A stretch of DNA of 64,000 nt from assembly GCF_000220705.2 (NCBI RefSeq), contig NZ_CP023202.1, positions 3,224,001-3,288,000 on the forward strand, given 5' to 3'. The notes under the pieces were generated by a model that ran no database searches, was not told the DNA's origin, and saw only the letters and a list, made by a program, of their open reading frames with translations. The stretch comes from Streptomyces xinghaiensis S187 (GTDB lineage: Bacteria; Actinomycetota; Actinomycetes; Streptomycetales; Streptomycetaceae). Shown in pieces: positions 1 through 8,551 of the stretch. The position numbers and the translations under genes are program-made. Position 1 is the first letter of the stretch. The number at the start of each line of letters is the position of its first letter.

Positions 1-1
1 C

Positions 2-1222
2 ATCAGCCGGGTCGGACTGGTGCGGGCCACCGGCTTCACCGGGGCCACGATCTCCACCGTCGTCCGCCGCCTCATCGACGACGGGCTGGTGGTGGAGACC
101 GGCCGGGCCGAGTCCACCGGGGGCAAGCCGCGGGTGCTCCTCCAGCTCAACCAGTCCTCGCGGTACGCGGTCGGCGTCCACCTCGACCAGGCCGGCATCA
201 CCTACGTCCTGACGAACCTCGGCGGCTCGGTCGTCGCCCGCATGTCCCGCGCCGGGGTCGGCGCCGAGGACCCGCCCGTGGTCGTCGAACGGATGGCCCG
301 GGAGGTCGACGCGCTGATCGACGGCGTCGGCGTCGAACGCGGCCGGGTACTGGGCCTCGGCCTCGTCTCCCCCGGCCCGCTCACCCCCACCAGCGGGATG
401 CGGCTCACTCCGCCCGCCATGCGGCCCTGGGAGGACTACCCCCTCGACCGCGCCCTGGAGAAGGCCACCGGGCTGCCCGTCGTCCTCGACAACGACGCCA
501 CCGCGGCGGCGCTCGGCGAGCACTGGTCCGGAGTCGTCGGCGGCACCTCCACCTTCGCCGCCCTCTACATGGGCACCGGCATCGGCGCCGGGCTGCTCAT
601 CAACGGCCTCGCCTACCGCGGTGCCAGCGGCAACGCGGGCGAGATCGGCCACATCTGCCTCGACGTGGAGGGGCCGGAGTGCTGGTGCGGGGCACGCGGC
701 TGCACGGAGGTGATGGCCGGGCCGGCCTCCGTCGTCGCCGCCGCCCGGGCGGACGCCCACCTCGCGCGGGTCACCGGGCTGACCGGCGAGAACGGCGCGA
801 AGGGCGCCCGTCCGTCGGTGGTCGCGGAGTTCGCGGCGGTCGCCCGGGCCGCGCGCGGCGGTGAGCCGGCGGCCCGTGCGCTGCTGGAGCGGTCGGCGCG
901 CTATCTGGCGGTGGCGGCCCGCACCCTGGCCAATGTGATGGACCTCGAACTGCTGGTGCTCACCGGGCCGAGCCTGGCGATCGCGGGCGCCACGTATCTC
1001 CCGGTCGTCCAGGAGGAGCTGGACCGCTCCTTCTTCTCCCGCGCCACCCATTCCGTCGCCGTACGGCTGTCCACCTCGGCGGCCACGGCACCGGCCATCG
1101 GGGCGGCGACCATGGTGCTGCAGACCGAACTGGTTCCGCTGCGGCAGGGGTTGCGCCTCCCGGACAACCTCTCCGACGCGGAGCCGGGGCGGGCCCGGGC
1201 GGCGGGGACGGCGGGGACGTAG
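2..1222 (+). CDS. ROK-family transcriptional regulator, 5' end outside window
   Basis: The reading frame is open from the left edge, so the N-terminus is missing. The first visible residues are the end of a winged helix-turn-helix (a recognition-helix-like stretch followed by VVRRLIDDGLV). After that comes an ROK sugar-kinase-like domain: DNDATAAALGEHW, the glycine-rich GTGIGAGLL loop, and the ROK zinc motif GHxxxxxxGPxCxCGxxGCxE near residues 215-240. An HTH fused to ROK is typical of XylR/NagC-type regulators that sense a sugar or sugar phosphate. The target genes must lie to the left, since the next gene converges on it. The C-terminus is a short Ala/Gly/Arg tail, common in this genus. Family assignment is secure; the ligand is unknown. 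Confidence 0.9.
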   Translation: MSRVGLVRATGFTGATISTVVRRLIDDGLVVETGRAESTGGKPRVLLQLNQSSRYAVGVHLDQAGITYVLTNLGGSVVARMSRAGVGAEDPPVVVERMAREVDALIDGVGVERGRVLGLGLVSPGPLTPTSGMRLTPPAMRPWEDYPLDRALEKATGLPVVLDNDATAAALGEHWSGVVGGTSTFAALYMGTGIGAGLLINGLAYRGASGNAGEIGHICLDVEGPECWCGARGCTEVMAGPASVVAAARADAHLARVTGLTGENGAKGARPSVVAEFAAVARAARGGEPAARALLERSARYLAVAARTLANVMDLELLVLTGPSLAIAGATYLPVVQEELDRSFFSRATHSVAVRLSTSAATAPAIGAATMVLQTELVPLRQGLRLPDNLSDAEPGRARAAGTAGT

Positions 1223-1293
1223 CGGGGCGCGGCGGTTCGCGCTCCCGCGGGCCGCCGGCCGGGCTGCTGCGGGCGAACGGCGTCCGTGCGCAC

Positions 1294-1307
1294 CGTTTGT
1301 GCAGCGT
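1294..1307. promoter_or_regulatory. 14-nt motif shared with the litS-litR spacer
   Basis: CGTTTGTGCAGCGT sits in the 198-bp gap between the convergent ROK and litS genes. It matches CGTTTGTGCAACGT in the litS-litR spacer at 13 of 14 positions. A TGCGCA lies exactly 11 bp before the TGTGCA core. CarH/LitR repressors are known to bind 11-bp-phased repeats with an internal T-x-T-x-C-A-like core, so a LitR operator is a reasonable guess, but no gene starts here. Nothing else was recognised in this gap. Confidence 0.35.
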
Positions 1308-1420
1308 TTACCGGCCCGGCGGCGCACACCGGGGCCCCGCGGCGGGCGTGCCCGGCGCGCGGCGTCCTGCGGGGCGGCCGGCTCGCACGCCCGTACGCCC
1401 GTACGCCCGTGCACTCGGCG

Positions 1421-2074
1421 TCAGGCCGCCTCCTCCGTGCCGAGGAGCTCCGGGCCGAGGGCGTCGCGCAGCCGGAGCAGACCACGGCGGACATGGCTCT
1501 TCACGGTGCCGAGCGGCAGCCCGGTGCGGACCGCTATCTGGGCCTGGGTGAGGTCGTCGTAGAACGCCAGGCGCAGCACCAGGCGCTGTGCGGCCGGGAG
1601 CCGTTCCAGTTCGTGGTGGACGAGCACGCGATCGATCACCGCTTCCGGGCGGGCCGCGGCACCGGGGAAACCGGACCGGACCGTTCCCGCGGCCGCGGCC
1701 AGTTCCGCACGCCGCGTGCGGTGCGCCAGCGCGTCGGCGACCTTGAACCGGGTGATGCCCGTCAGCCAGCCCGGCAGGGACCCGCGCTCCGGCCGGTAGC
1801 CCGCACGGCCCCGCCAGGCCGCGATGAAGACCTGCTGCGTGACGTCCTCGGCCTCGCGCTCGTCCCCCAGGGCCCGCCGGGCGAGCGTGTGCACCAGGGG
1901 TCCCCAGCGGTGGTGGGCGGCGGCCAGGCAGTGCTCGTCCCCGGCGGCGAGACCGGTGGCCACCTCCTCGTCGGACAGCTGCTCCGGACGGCGGAGTTCG
2001 TCCCGGGTACGGGGGACCGGTGTGCCGTGCGGCGGCGCGGGGACACTCCGCGGGGCGGTGTGCTGTTCGGTCAT
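1421..2074 (-). CDS. litS: ECF RNA polymerase sigma factor, LitS type
   Basis: This 217-residue protein has sigma region 2 (AEDVTQQVFIAAWRG, then a W-containing -10 recognition helix) and region 4 (LPAAQRLVLRLAFYDDLTQ, then an HTH ending in GTVKSHVRRGLLRLR), with no extra domains. The start was placed at the ATG giving MTEQHTAP. A longer open frame upstream runs into the litR promoter and is not family-like. It is divergent from litR and beside photolyase and crt genes, the arrangement of the S. coelicolor lit/crt locus, where LitS directs light-dependent transcription of the crt genes. By that analogy it should be expressed when LitR repression is lifted by light. Confidence is high for an ECF factor and good for litS by context. 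Confidence 0.88.
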   Translation of the reverse strand: MTEQHTAPRSVPAPPHGTPVPRTRDELRRPEQLSDEEVATGLAAGDEHCLAAAHHRWGPLVHTLARRALGDEREAEDVTQQVFIAAWRGRAGYRPERGSLPGWLTGITRFKVADALAHRTRRAELAAAAGTVRSGFPGAAARPEAVIDRVLVHHELERLPAAQRLVLRLAFYDDLTQAQIAVRTGLPLGTVKSHVRRGLLRLRDALGPELLGTEEAA

Positions 2075-2233
2075 GACGAGCTGCTCCTCCTGCCGGTTCG
2101 GAGCCGGCCGGTGCGACGGGCGGCCCCGCGTCCGCCGGAGGCCGGGTGGCGGACACGGGGCACCGCCGGACGCCTCTGCGGCGCCGCGGCCCGGCCAGCA
2201 TCGGAAGAGAACGCGGAAGCGGGCAACTCGCAT

Positions 2234-2247
2234 CGTTTGTGCAACGT
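2234..2247. promoter_or_regulatory. candidate LitR operator / litS-litR divergent control region
   Basis: CGTTTGTGCAACGT lies 12 bp before the litR start codon, in the 184-bp spacer between litS and litR. With 11-bp phasing the core TGTGCA (2238) is flanked by CTCGCA (2227) and TGGTGA (2249), a loose three-repeat array like those bound by CarH-type photoreceptors. The position would let LitR repress its own gene and litS together. The motif is visible; its function is inferred. Confidence 0.45.
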
Positions 2248-2258
2248 ATGGTGATGCC

Positions 2259-3500
2259 ATGAGCGCATCGGAACGCGGGGGCCCGGCAACCGCCGGGACC
2301 GGCACGGCGGATACGGGGACGGAGACGGGCACGGTGGACGCGGCGGGCGCGGACCCGGCGGACTCGGTGGGGACGACCACGGGGGCGGTGGCGCGCCGGC
2401 TCGGGGTCTCCCCCGCCACCCTGCGCTCCTGGGACCGCCGTTACGGCATCGGTCCGGAGGTCCGGCGGGACGGCCGGCACCGCCGGTGGGCGCCGCGTGA
2501 CATCGCGGTGCTGGAGGAGATGTGCCGGCTCACCGCCTCGGGCATCCCCCCGGCCGAGGCGGCCCGCGCCGCCCGCGCCGCCGGCCGTCCGCTCCGGGGC
2601 GGCCCGGAGGACTTCTCCGCCGCAGCACGCGCCACGTCACCCGGCGCGTCACCCGGCGGGCCGTCCGGGGAACCGTCCAGCGCACCGTCCCCCGCCGCGG
2701 GCCGCGCTCCCGCCGCACCGCCGCCCGCGGCACCGGTCGCCGCGACCGCCGGTGCGTCCCCCGTACCGGCCCTGCCGGCCCCCCGCGGTGCCGCCCGGCA
2801 GCCCGGTTCCGGCAACGGGCTGCCGCTCGGTGACGTACGGCAGGAGTGCCGCGGTCTCGCGCGCGCCGCCGTGCGCCTGGACGCGGCGGCCGTGGAGCGG
2901 TTGCTGGCGTCCGCCGTCGGACAGCACGGCCTGGTCACGGCCTGGGAGGAGGTGATGGTGCCGGCCCTGCGCGCGGCGGGCCGCAAGTGGGAGACGGCCG
3001 GGGACCGTTATGTCGAGGTGGAGCACCTGCTGTCCTGGCACATCTCCTCGGCGCTGCGCCGGGTGCCCACCGCCCCGCCCTCGCCGCCCGGGGTACCCGG
3101 GATTCCGCCCGTGCTGCTGGCCTGCGTCCCGGACGAGCAGCACGCTCTGCCGCTGGAGGCGCTGGCGGCCGGTTTGGCCGAACAGGGGTTCCCCGTCCGG
3201 ATGTTCGGTGCGGCACTGCCGGCGGAGGCACTGGACGCGGCGGTGCGGCGCACCGGTCCGGCGGCCGTCGTCCTGTGGTCGCAGAGCCGTTCGACCGCCA
3301 ACCGCCCGCTGGCGCGGCACGTCGCCGCCAGCGAGTGGGGGGTGAAGGGCGCACGGACCCAGCCGGCGGTGCTGCTCGCCGGTCCGGGCTGGGCGGGGCC
3401 GCCCGTCCCGGGGACACTGCGGCCGCTCGGGCTGCGGGAGGCGCTGGAGGCGCTCGGCCGCCTGTGCCACACGGTGCCCGGAGGGCCGGCGGGGCCGTAG
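2259..3500 (+). CDS. litR: MerR-family B12-dependent light-sensing repressor LitR
   Basis: The 413-residue protein begins with a MerR-type HTH at about residues 40-110 (GAVARRLGVSPATLRSWDRRYG, then a wing with RRDGRHRRW). A Pro/Ala-rich linker follows (about 110-190). The C-terminal half is CarH-like: a helical-bundle part with KWETAGDRYVEVEHLLSWH (the W...EH light-sensing segment, here with 10 residues between W and EH) and a Rossmann half with DEQHALPLEALAAGLAEQG. In that motif the E-x-H histidine would be the lower ligand of cobalamin. In CarH relatives, adenosylcobalamin makes a DNA-binding tetramer in the dark that light breaks apart. Divergent to litS and next to the carotenoid genes, so it very probably keeps litS and crt silent in the dark. 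The start is the ATG of MSASER; upstream in-frame sequence overlaps litS antisense. Confidence 0.88.
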   Translation: MSASERGGPATAGTGTADTGTETGTVDAAGADPADSVGTTTGAVARRLGVSPATLRSWDRRYGIGPEVRRDGRHRRWAPRDIAVLEEMCRLTASGIPPAEAARAARAAGRPLRGGPEDFSAAARATSPGASPGGPSGEPSSAPSPAAGRAPAAPPPAAPVAATAGASPVPALPAPRGAARQPGSGNGLPLGDVRQECRGLARAAVRLDAAAVERLLASAVGQHGLVTAWEEVMVPALRAAGRKWETAGDRYVEVEHLLSWHISSALRRVPTAPPSPPGVPGIPPVLLACVPDEQHALPLEALAAGLAEQGFPVRMFGAALPAEALDAAVRRTGPAAVVLWSQSRSTANRPLARHVAASEWGVKGARTQPAVLLAGPGWAGPPVPGTLRPLGLREALEALGRLCHTVPGGPAGP

Positions 3501-3786
3501 CGGAGAACCGCGGCCGCCTCGGCCCGGCCGCCCGGCCGGTGGGCCCTCCGCCGGCCCGTCCCGAGTCCGTACCCGCCCCCGTCGCCACGCCCGAGCCGGG
3601 CACCGGCGGCCGGCTCCGGCCGCCACGGCGGACAGTGGGAGTGCCGGCGGGCGCCCGCGGCACGGCCGGGCACGGGCACCATCGCGGCGCGGGAACGAGC
3701 CGGTGCGGTGGCCGGGGGCCGCCGGCGGCGCACGGAGCCGCGCCACACCGCGCCGCCCTTCGTGGCGGCCGCCGCCGGCCGCACGG
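3501..3786. other. non-coding gap between convergent litR and photolyase
   Basis: 286 bp of very G+C-rich sequence between two stop codons. I found no gene, no clean terminator hairpin with a T-run and no repeat. Open frames here are composition artefacts. Confidence 0.5.
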
Positions 3787-5160
3787 TCAGTCGCGCCCGC
3801 GGGCCCGTTTGAAGCGGGCCAGGCCCTCGGCGAGGCCGATGACCGGCTCCGGATAGCCGTACCGGGCCCGCTCGGCCGCCGCCATCCGCCACGGCTCGTG
3901 GACGAACCGGCGTTCGACGTCCGCCAGTTCGGGGACCCAGCGGCGGACATAGGCGCCGCCGGGGTCGAAGCGGCGTCCCTGGGCGACCGGGTTGAGCACC
4001 CGGTGCGGCCGGGTGTCGGTGCCCGTTCCGGCGACCCACTGCCAGTTGAGCTGGTTGTTGGCGAGGTCTCCGTCGACCAGCCACTCCAGGAAGTGCCGGG
4101 CGCCGGTGCGCCAGTCGACGTACAGGGTCTTGGAGAGGAAGCTCGCCGCGAGCAGCCGGCCGCGGTTGTGCGTCCAGCCCTCGTGGGCGAGCTGGCGCAT
4201 CGCCGCGTCGACCACCGGATAGCCGGTGCGCCCCTCCTTCCAGGCCGCGATGTCCGCCGCGGCCTCCGGTCCGGTGCGCCAGTGGTCGTGGCGGGTGCGG
4301 TAGTCGGCGTGCGCGGCGGCGGGCCGTGCGGCCAGCACCTGGTGGTGGAAGTCCCGCCAGCACAGCTGCCGTACGAAGGCGTCGGCGCCGGGGCCGCCCG
4401 CCTTCCGCGCCCGGTGCGCGAGCTCGGCCGCGGAGACGGTGCCGAAGTGCAGGTGGGGCGAGAGGCGTGAGGTGGCGTCACCGGCCATGTCGTCGTGCCG
4501 GTCCTCGTAGGCCGCGAGACCGTTCCGCAGCCAGGCCGCGGCACGCCGCCGTCCCTCGGTCTCACCGCCCGCGGCGAGCCCCGGGGAGACGCCGGGCACG
4601 GCGGCGCGGGAGGGCAGCGGCTCCGAGCCCGGACCGTCCGGCACGCGTACGGCGCGCGGTGCGGCCAGCGGCGCCCGCGGGGACTCGGCCGACCAGCGCC
4701 GGAAGTACGGGGTGAACACCGCGAAGTGGTCCGAGCCGGCCGGGGTCACCGCTCCGGGCGGGACCACGGTGACCACCGCGTCATGGACGACCAGCCGCCG
4801 CCCGCCGGCTTCGAGCGCCCTGCGCAGCCGCTCCTCACGGCGCTGGGCGTAGCCGCTGGCGCCGGCCGCCGTGTGCACCTCCGCCGCGCCCGTCTCCGCG
4901 GCGATCTCGCACACCCGCTCGACGACGGGGCCGGAGCGCAGCACCAGCCGGCCGCCCCGGTCGCGGAGGCCCGCGTCGAGCGCGGCCAGGCAGTCGGCGA
5001 GGAACGCCCGCCGGTTGGGCCCGGCGAACCCGGCCGCCTCGATGCCGTCGTCGCGGACGAAGAGCGGCACCACCGCGTCCGCGGAGGAGAGGGCCGCCCG
5101 CAGCGGCGGATGGTCGTGCAGCCGCAGATCGGCGGTGAACAGGACGACCGAGACGGTCAT
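3787..5160 (-). CDS. phr: deoxyribodipyrimidine photolyase (class I cryptochrome/photolyase)
   Basis: The 457-residue protein has the usual family length. The N-terminal antenna domain (MTVSVVLFTADLRLHDHPPL) is followed by the FAD-binding helical domain with signatures in order: SRLSPHLHFGTVS, VRQLCWRDFHHQVL, HNRGRLLAASFLSK, GDLANNQLNWQWVAGTGTD and the terminal VPEL segment. It uses blue light absorbed by FADH- to split cyclobutane pyrimidine dimers in DNA. The start ATG matches the family's N-terminus. It is divergent from crtE across 356 bp, so one light-controlled region can drive both repair and pigment genes, as in the S. coelicolor lit/crt locus. The antenna cofactor (deazaflavin or folate) cannot be told by eye. 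Confidence 0.93.
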   Translation of the reverse strand: MTVSVVLFTADLRLHDHPPLRAALSSADAVVPLFVRDDGIEAAGFAGPNRRAFLADCLAALDAGLRDRGGRLVLRSGPVVERVCEIAAETGAAEVHTAAGASGYAQRREERLRRALEAGGRRLVVHDAVVTVVPPGAVTPAGSDHFAVFTPYFRRWSAESPRAPLAAPRAVRVPDGPGSEPLPSRAAVPGVSPGLAAGGETEGRRRAAAWLRNGLAAYEDRHDDMAGDATSRLSPHLHFGTVSAAELAHRARKAGGPGADAFVRQLCWRDFHHQVLAARPAAAHADYRTRHDHWRTGPEAAADIAAWKEGRTGYPVVDAAMRQLAHEGWTHNRGRLLAASFLSKTLYVDWRTGARHFLEWLVDGDLANNQLNWQWVAGTGTDTRPHRVLNPVAQGRRFDPGGAYVRRWVPELADVERRFVHEPWRMAAAERARYGYPEPVIGLAEGLARFKRARGRD

Positions 5161-5516
5161 GGCGCCCCTCCGGCTGGGAGTGCTCGGGTGGTCCGGGCGC
5201 CGCGGCCCGGGCGGGCCCCACGTGCCGTGCCGCCCGTGCCGCCCGTGCCGGCGGTGCCCCGCCGCCCATCGTGCCCGTACCGCCGCTCCGCGGCCCGCCG
5301 CCCGGGCGCCGGGAGGGCGGCGGCGTCCTCCGAACGGTCCTCCGCCGGACGTGGCGCGGGGCGCGGCCGGGTCCGACGTGATCGACTGGAACGGCGGCGT
5401 CCGGCGCCGCCTCCGAGCCACATCGGCGACGTGCCCGCCCGGCCGCATCCGCGGGGCACCTCTGCTCCGAATGAGATGGGACCGCAGCCGATCGACGCGA
5501 CGAGAGGACGTGCGAA
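5161..5516. promoter_or_regulatory. divergent promoter region of photolyase and crtE
   Basis: This 356-bp spacer has no supportable gene. It must hold the outward promoters for photolyase (-) and the crtE operon (+), which by family precedent are LitS-dependent. I could not identify a repeated -35/-10 pair by eye, and the TTTGTGCA motif of the litS-litR spacer is absent. The RBS for crtE is GAGAGGA at about 5502-5508. Confidence 0.45.
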
Positions 5517-6965
5517 TTGCGCCGCACACGGGCAGAGGAGCCCCCGGCCACCGGCCGCCACCCGGGTCCGTCCGCAGCGCCCCGGCCGCCGGGCGGGCCG
5601 CGGGAGCCGTTCGACGACGCCGTCAACGGCCGGACGGATGAACGGGGTTCGGATGCCGAGCCGGGGTACCCGGACTCCGTGGAACCGAACACCGCGGAGG
5701 CGGACCTCAGGGAACCGGGCACCGTGGACGCGGATGTCGCGGGCGCCGTCGGACACATACTCGACGGCGTTCTGCGGGAACGGGTCACGGCCGCGGCGGG
5801 CATCGACGACGTGTTCGCCCGCGACATCGCCGAGCGCGTCATGCGCTTCACGCTCGGCGGCGGCAAGCGCATGCGCAGCCAGTTCCTGTGGTGGGGGCTG
5901 CGCGCCTGCGGCGGGGGCCGCGATCCGGAGGCGGCCGAGGCCGCGCTGCGCGTCGCGGCCGGGCTGGAACTGATCCAGACCTGCGCGCTGGTGCACGACG
6001 ACGTGATGGACGACTCCCCGCTGCGCCGCGGCCGAGCCACCGTCCACGTCGAACTGGCGGCCCAGTACGGGAGGTCCGGGCGCGGGGCCGCCGGCCGCAC
6101 GGCGGGCGGGCGCCGGCCGCCCCGGCACGGAGCGGCCGCGGGACCGGACGAGCCCTTCGGCCGGGCGGCCGCCATCCTCGCCGGGGACCTGGCCCTCGCC
6201 TGGGCGGACGACACCCTCGCCGAGACACCGCTCGCGCCGGACACCCGCCGCAGGGTGCGCGGCATCTGGCGGGCCATGCGCACCGAGATGGTCGCCGGGC
6301 AGTACCTCGACCTGCACGGGCAGGCCACCGGTTCGCGCTCCATGGTGCGCGCGATCCGCACCGCCTGCCTGAAGAGCGCCCTGTACTCCGTCGAACGCCC
6401 GATCGCGCTCGGCGCCGCGCTCGCCGGCGCCGGTGACCGCACCACGCGTGCGCTCTGTTCGGCGGGCCGCTGCGCCGGCATCGCCTTCCAGCTCCGCGAC
6501 GACCTGCTCGGCGTCTTCGGCGACCCGGAGCGGACGGGGAAGCCGTCCGGGCACGACATCCGCGAGGGCAAGCCGACCTATCTCGTCGCCGTGGCCCGGG
6601 CCCGCGCCGAGGCGGACGGCGACGACGCGGCGCTCGCCGTCCTCGACGGCGCCCTCGGCGACCCGGGCCTGTCCGGGGAAGACCTGCGCCGGGTACGGAC
6701 CGTGCTCACCGGCACCGGGGCACGCGCCCTGACCGAGACCAAGATCGACCGGCTGGTCGGCCAGAGCGCGCGTCATCTGGCGGGGGCCGCCGTGGAGCCC
6801 GCCGCGGGCCGCCGCCTGCGGGCCCTGCTCTCCGCCGTGGCGGGGGTGGGCGCGTGGCCGGACGGCGCGGACCCCGGGCCCGGCCGCCGTACCCCTGCGG
6901 GAGCGCCGGACGGCATGCCCGTACCGCTGCTCCTCTCCGCCGCCGCCGAAGGAGACCGCCGATGA
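5517..6965 (+). CDS. crtE: geranylgeranyl diphosphate synthase (polyprenyl synthetase)
   Basis: A 482-residue trans-isoprenyl diphosphate synthase. The first aspartate-rich motif is in LVHDDVMDDSPLRRG (about residue 160) and the second in FQLRDDLLGVFGD. The GGGKRMRSQ substrate-binding segment precedes them. It condenses IPP with allylic diphosphates to GGPP, the carotenoid precursor. It is longer than usual: about 90 disordered N-terminal residues, a Gly/Arg/Pro-rich insertion after the first Asp motif (YGRSGRGAAGRTAGG), and a disordered tail. The chosen start is TTG at 5517 behind GAGAGGA; no in-frame ATG gives a better RBS, so the start is moderately uncertain. The stop overlaps the crtI ATG by four bases (ATGA), so it heads a translationally coupled crtE-crtI-crtB-Rieske operon. 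Confidence 0.9.
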   Translation: MRRTRAEEPPATGRHPGPSAAPRPPGGPREPFDDAVNGRTDERGSDAEPGYPDSVEPNTAEADLREPGTVDADVAGAVGHILDGVLRERVTAAAGIDDVFARDIAERVMRFTLGGGKRMRSQFLWWGLRACGGGRDPEAAEAALRVAAGLELIQTCALVHDDVMDDSPLRRGRATVHVELAAQYGRSGRGAAGRTAGGRRPPRHGAAAGPDEPFGRAAAILAGDLALAWADDTLAETPLAPDTRRRVRGIWRAMRTEMVAGQYLDLHGQATGSRSMVRAIRTACLKSALYSVERPIALGAALAGAGDRTTRALCSAGRCAGIAFQLRDDLLGVFGDPERTGKPSGHDIREGKPTYLVAVARARAEADGDDAALAVLDGALGDPGLSGEDLRRVRTVLTGTGARALTETKIDRLVGQSARHLAGAAVEPAAGRRLRALLSAVAGVGAWPDGADPGPGRRTPAGAPDGMPVPLLLSAAAEGDRR

Positions 6966-8551
6966 CACCGATGCGAACCGTCCCGGGCCGGACCGACCAT
7001 GTGGTGGTGGTCGGCGCCGGACTGGCCGGACTGGCCGCCGCGCTGCACCTGCTGGGCGCGGGCCGGCGGGTGACCGTCGTCGAGCGCGGCACGCTGCCCG
7101 GTGGCCGCGCGGGCCGCCTCGACCTCGGGGGCTACCGCATGGACACCGGACCCACCGTGCTGACCATGCCCGAACTGGTGGACGACGCGCTGGCCGCCGT
7201 CGGCGACAGCCTCGCCAACCGGCTGGACCTCGTACCGCTCCACCCCGCCTACCGGGCCCGGTTCGCCGACGGGTCCCAGCTGGACGTGCACACCGGCGCC
7301 GAGGCGATGGAGGCCGAGGTCGAACGCTTCGCCGGCGCCCGCGAGGCCGTCGGCTACCGGCGGCTGCGCGGCTGGCTGGAGAAGCTGTACGCGGTGCAGA
7401 TGCGCCGCTTCATCGACGCCAACTTCGACTCCCCCTTCCAGCTCCTCCACCCCGACCTGGCACGTCTCGCCGCGCTCGGCGGCTTCGGCCGGCTCGACGC
7501 CCGGATCGGCCGCTTCCTCTCCGACGAGCGGCTGCGCCGGGTGTTCTCCTTCCAGGCGCTGTACGCCGGGGTGCCGCCGGCCCGCGCCCTCGCCGCGTAC
7601 GCCGTCATCGCCTACATGGACACGGTCGCCGGGGTGTACTTCCCCCGGGGCGGCATGCACGCCCTGCCGCGGGCGCTGGCGGACGCGGCGGCCGGCGCCG
7701 GGGCCGACTTCCGCTACGGGGAGGAGGTGACGGAGCTGGAACGCTCGGGACCGGGCTCCCGCTCCGGCCCGGGTTCCGGTGACCGGATCACCGCCGTCGT
7801 CACCGACCGGGACCGCATCCCCTGCGACGCGGTCGTCCTCACCCCCGACCTGCCCGTGACGTACCGGCTGCTGGGCCGCTCCCCGCGCCGCCCGCTCGCC
7901 CTGCGCCACTCCCCCTCGGCGGTGATCCTGCACGCGGGGACCGACCGCACCTGGCCCGGACTCGCCCACCACACCATCTCGTTCGGCGCCGCCTGGAAGA
8001 CCACCTTCCGCGAACTGACCCGCACCGGAGACCTGATGAGCGACCCCTCGCTGCTCATCACCCGGCCCACCGCCACGGACCCCTCGCTCGCGCCCCCGGA
8101 CCGCCATCTGCACTACGTCCTCGCGCCCTGCCCCAACACCGGCATCGGCCCCGGCGTCCGCGCGTGGACGGACCTCGCGCCCCGCTACCGGGACAGCCTC
8201 CTCGCCGAACTGGAGCGCCGCGGCCTCACCGGCCTCGCCGCGGCGATCGAGGAGGAGTGCCTGGTGACCCCCGCCGACTGGGCCGCCGAGGGGCACGCCG
8301 CCGGAACGCCGTTCTCAGCCGCGCACACCTTCGCGCAGACCGGCCCGTTCCGCCCGCGCAACCTCGTCCGCGGCACGGAGAACGCCGTGCTCGCCGGCTG
8401 CGGCACCACCCCGGGGGTGGGGGTGCCGACCGTCCTGATCTCGGGGAAGCTCGCCGCCGCCCGCGTCACCGGGCCGCTCTCCCCGCCGCGCTCCGCCACC
8501 GGCCGCATCCCCGGCCCCGCAGGAAAGGCACGCACGTATGACCGAACGTGA
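6962..8551 (+). CDS. crtI: phytoene desaturase
   Basis: The 529-residue protein starts with a dinucleotide-binding GAGLAGLAAALHLLGAG fold for FAD, followed by GGRAGRLDLGGYRMDTGPTV, the CrtI family N-terminal signature. The C-terminal signature is present as a G-rich segment in CGTTPGVGVPTVLISGKLAA. It converts phytoene to lycopene by sequential desaturation at the membrane. The ATG overlaps the crtE stop (ATGA), and its 3' end overlaps crtB by 14 bp. The length is normal for bacterial CrtI. Confidence 0.93.
   Translation: MTPMRTVPGRTDHVVVVGAGLAGLAAALHLLGAGRRVTVVERGTLPGGRAGRLDLGGYRMDTGPTVLTMPELVDDALAAVGDSLANRLDLVPLHPAYRARFADGSQLDVHTGAEAMEAEVERFAGAREAVGYRRLRGWLEKLYAVQMRRFIDANFDSPFQLLHPDLARLAALGGFGRLDARIGRFLSDERLRRVFSFQALYAGVPPARALAAYAVIAYMDTVAGVYFPRGGMHALPRALADAAAGAGADFRYGEEVTELERSGPGSRSGPGSGDRITAVVTDRDRIPCDAVVLTPDLPVTYRLLGRSPRRPLALRHSPSAVILHAGTDRTWPGLAHHTISFGAAWKTTFRELTRTGDLMSDPSLLITRPTATDPSLAPPDRHLHYVLAPCPNTGIGPGVRAWTDLAPRYRDSLLAELERRGLTGLAAAIEEECLVTPADWAAEGHAAGTPFSAAHTFAQTGPFRPRNLVRGTENAVLAGCGTTPGVGVPTVLISGKLAAARVTGPLSPPRSATGRIPGPAGKARTYDRT

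Noticed and set aside
2080..2258. Cobalamin riboswitch upstream of litR or litS
   Set aside because: The spacer is only 184 bp and shows no B12-box-like sequence; B12 sensing here is assigned to the LitR protein.
2075..2419. N-terminal extension of LitS
   Set aside because: The frame is open upstream but covers the litR promoter and encodes no sigma-factor motif; the ATG at 2074 gives a normal-length ECF factor.
2649..4565. Long open frame opposite litR and photolyase
   Set aside because: Pro/Arg/Gly-rich composition-driven frame overlapping well-supported genes on the other strand; no RBS or family motif. The same applies to other long antisense frames, for example 22580-23773 and 46608-48254 on the - strand.
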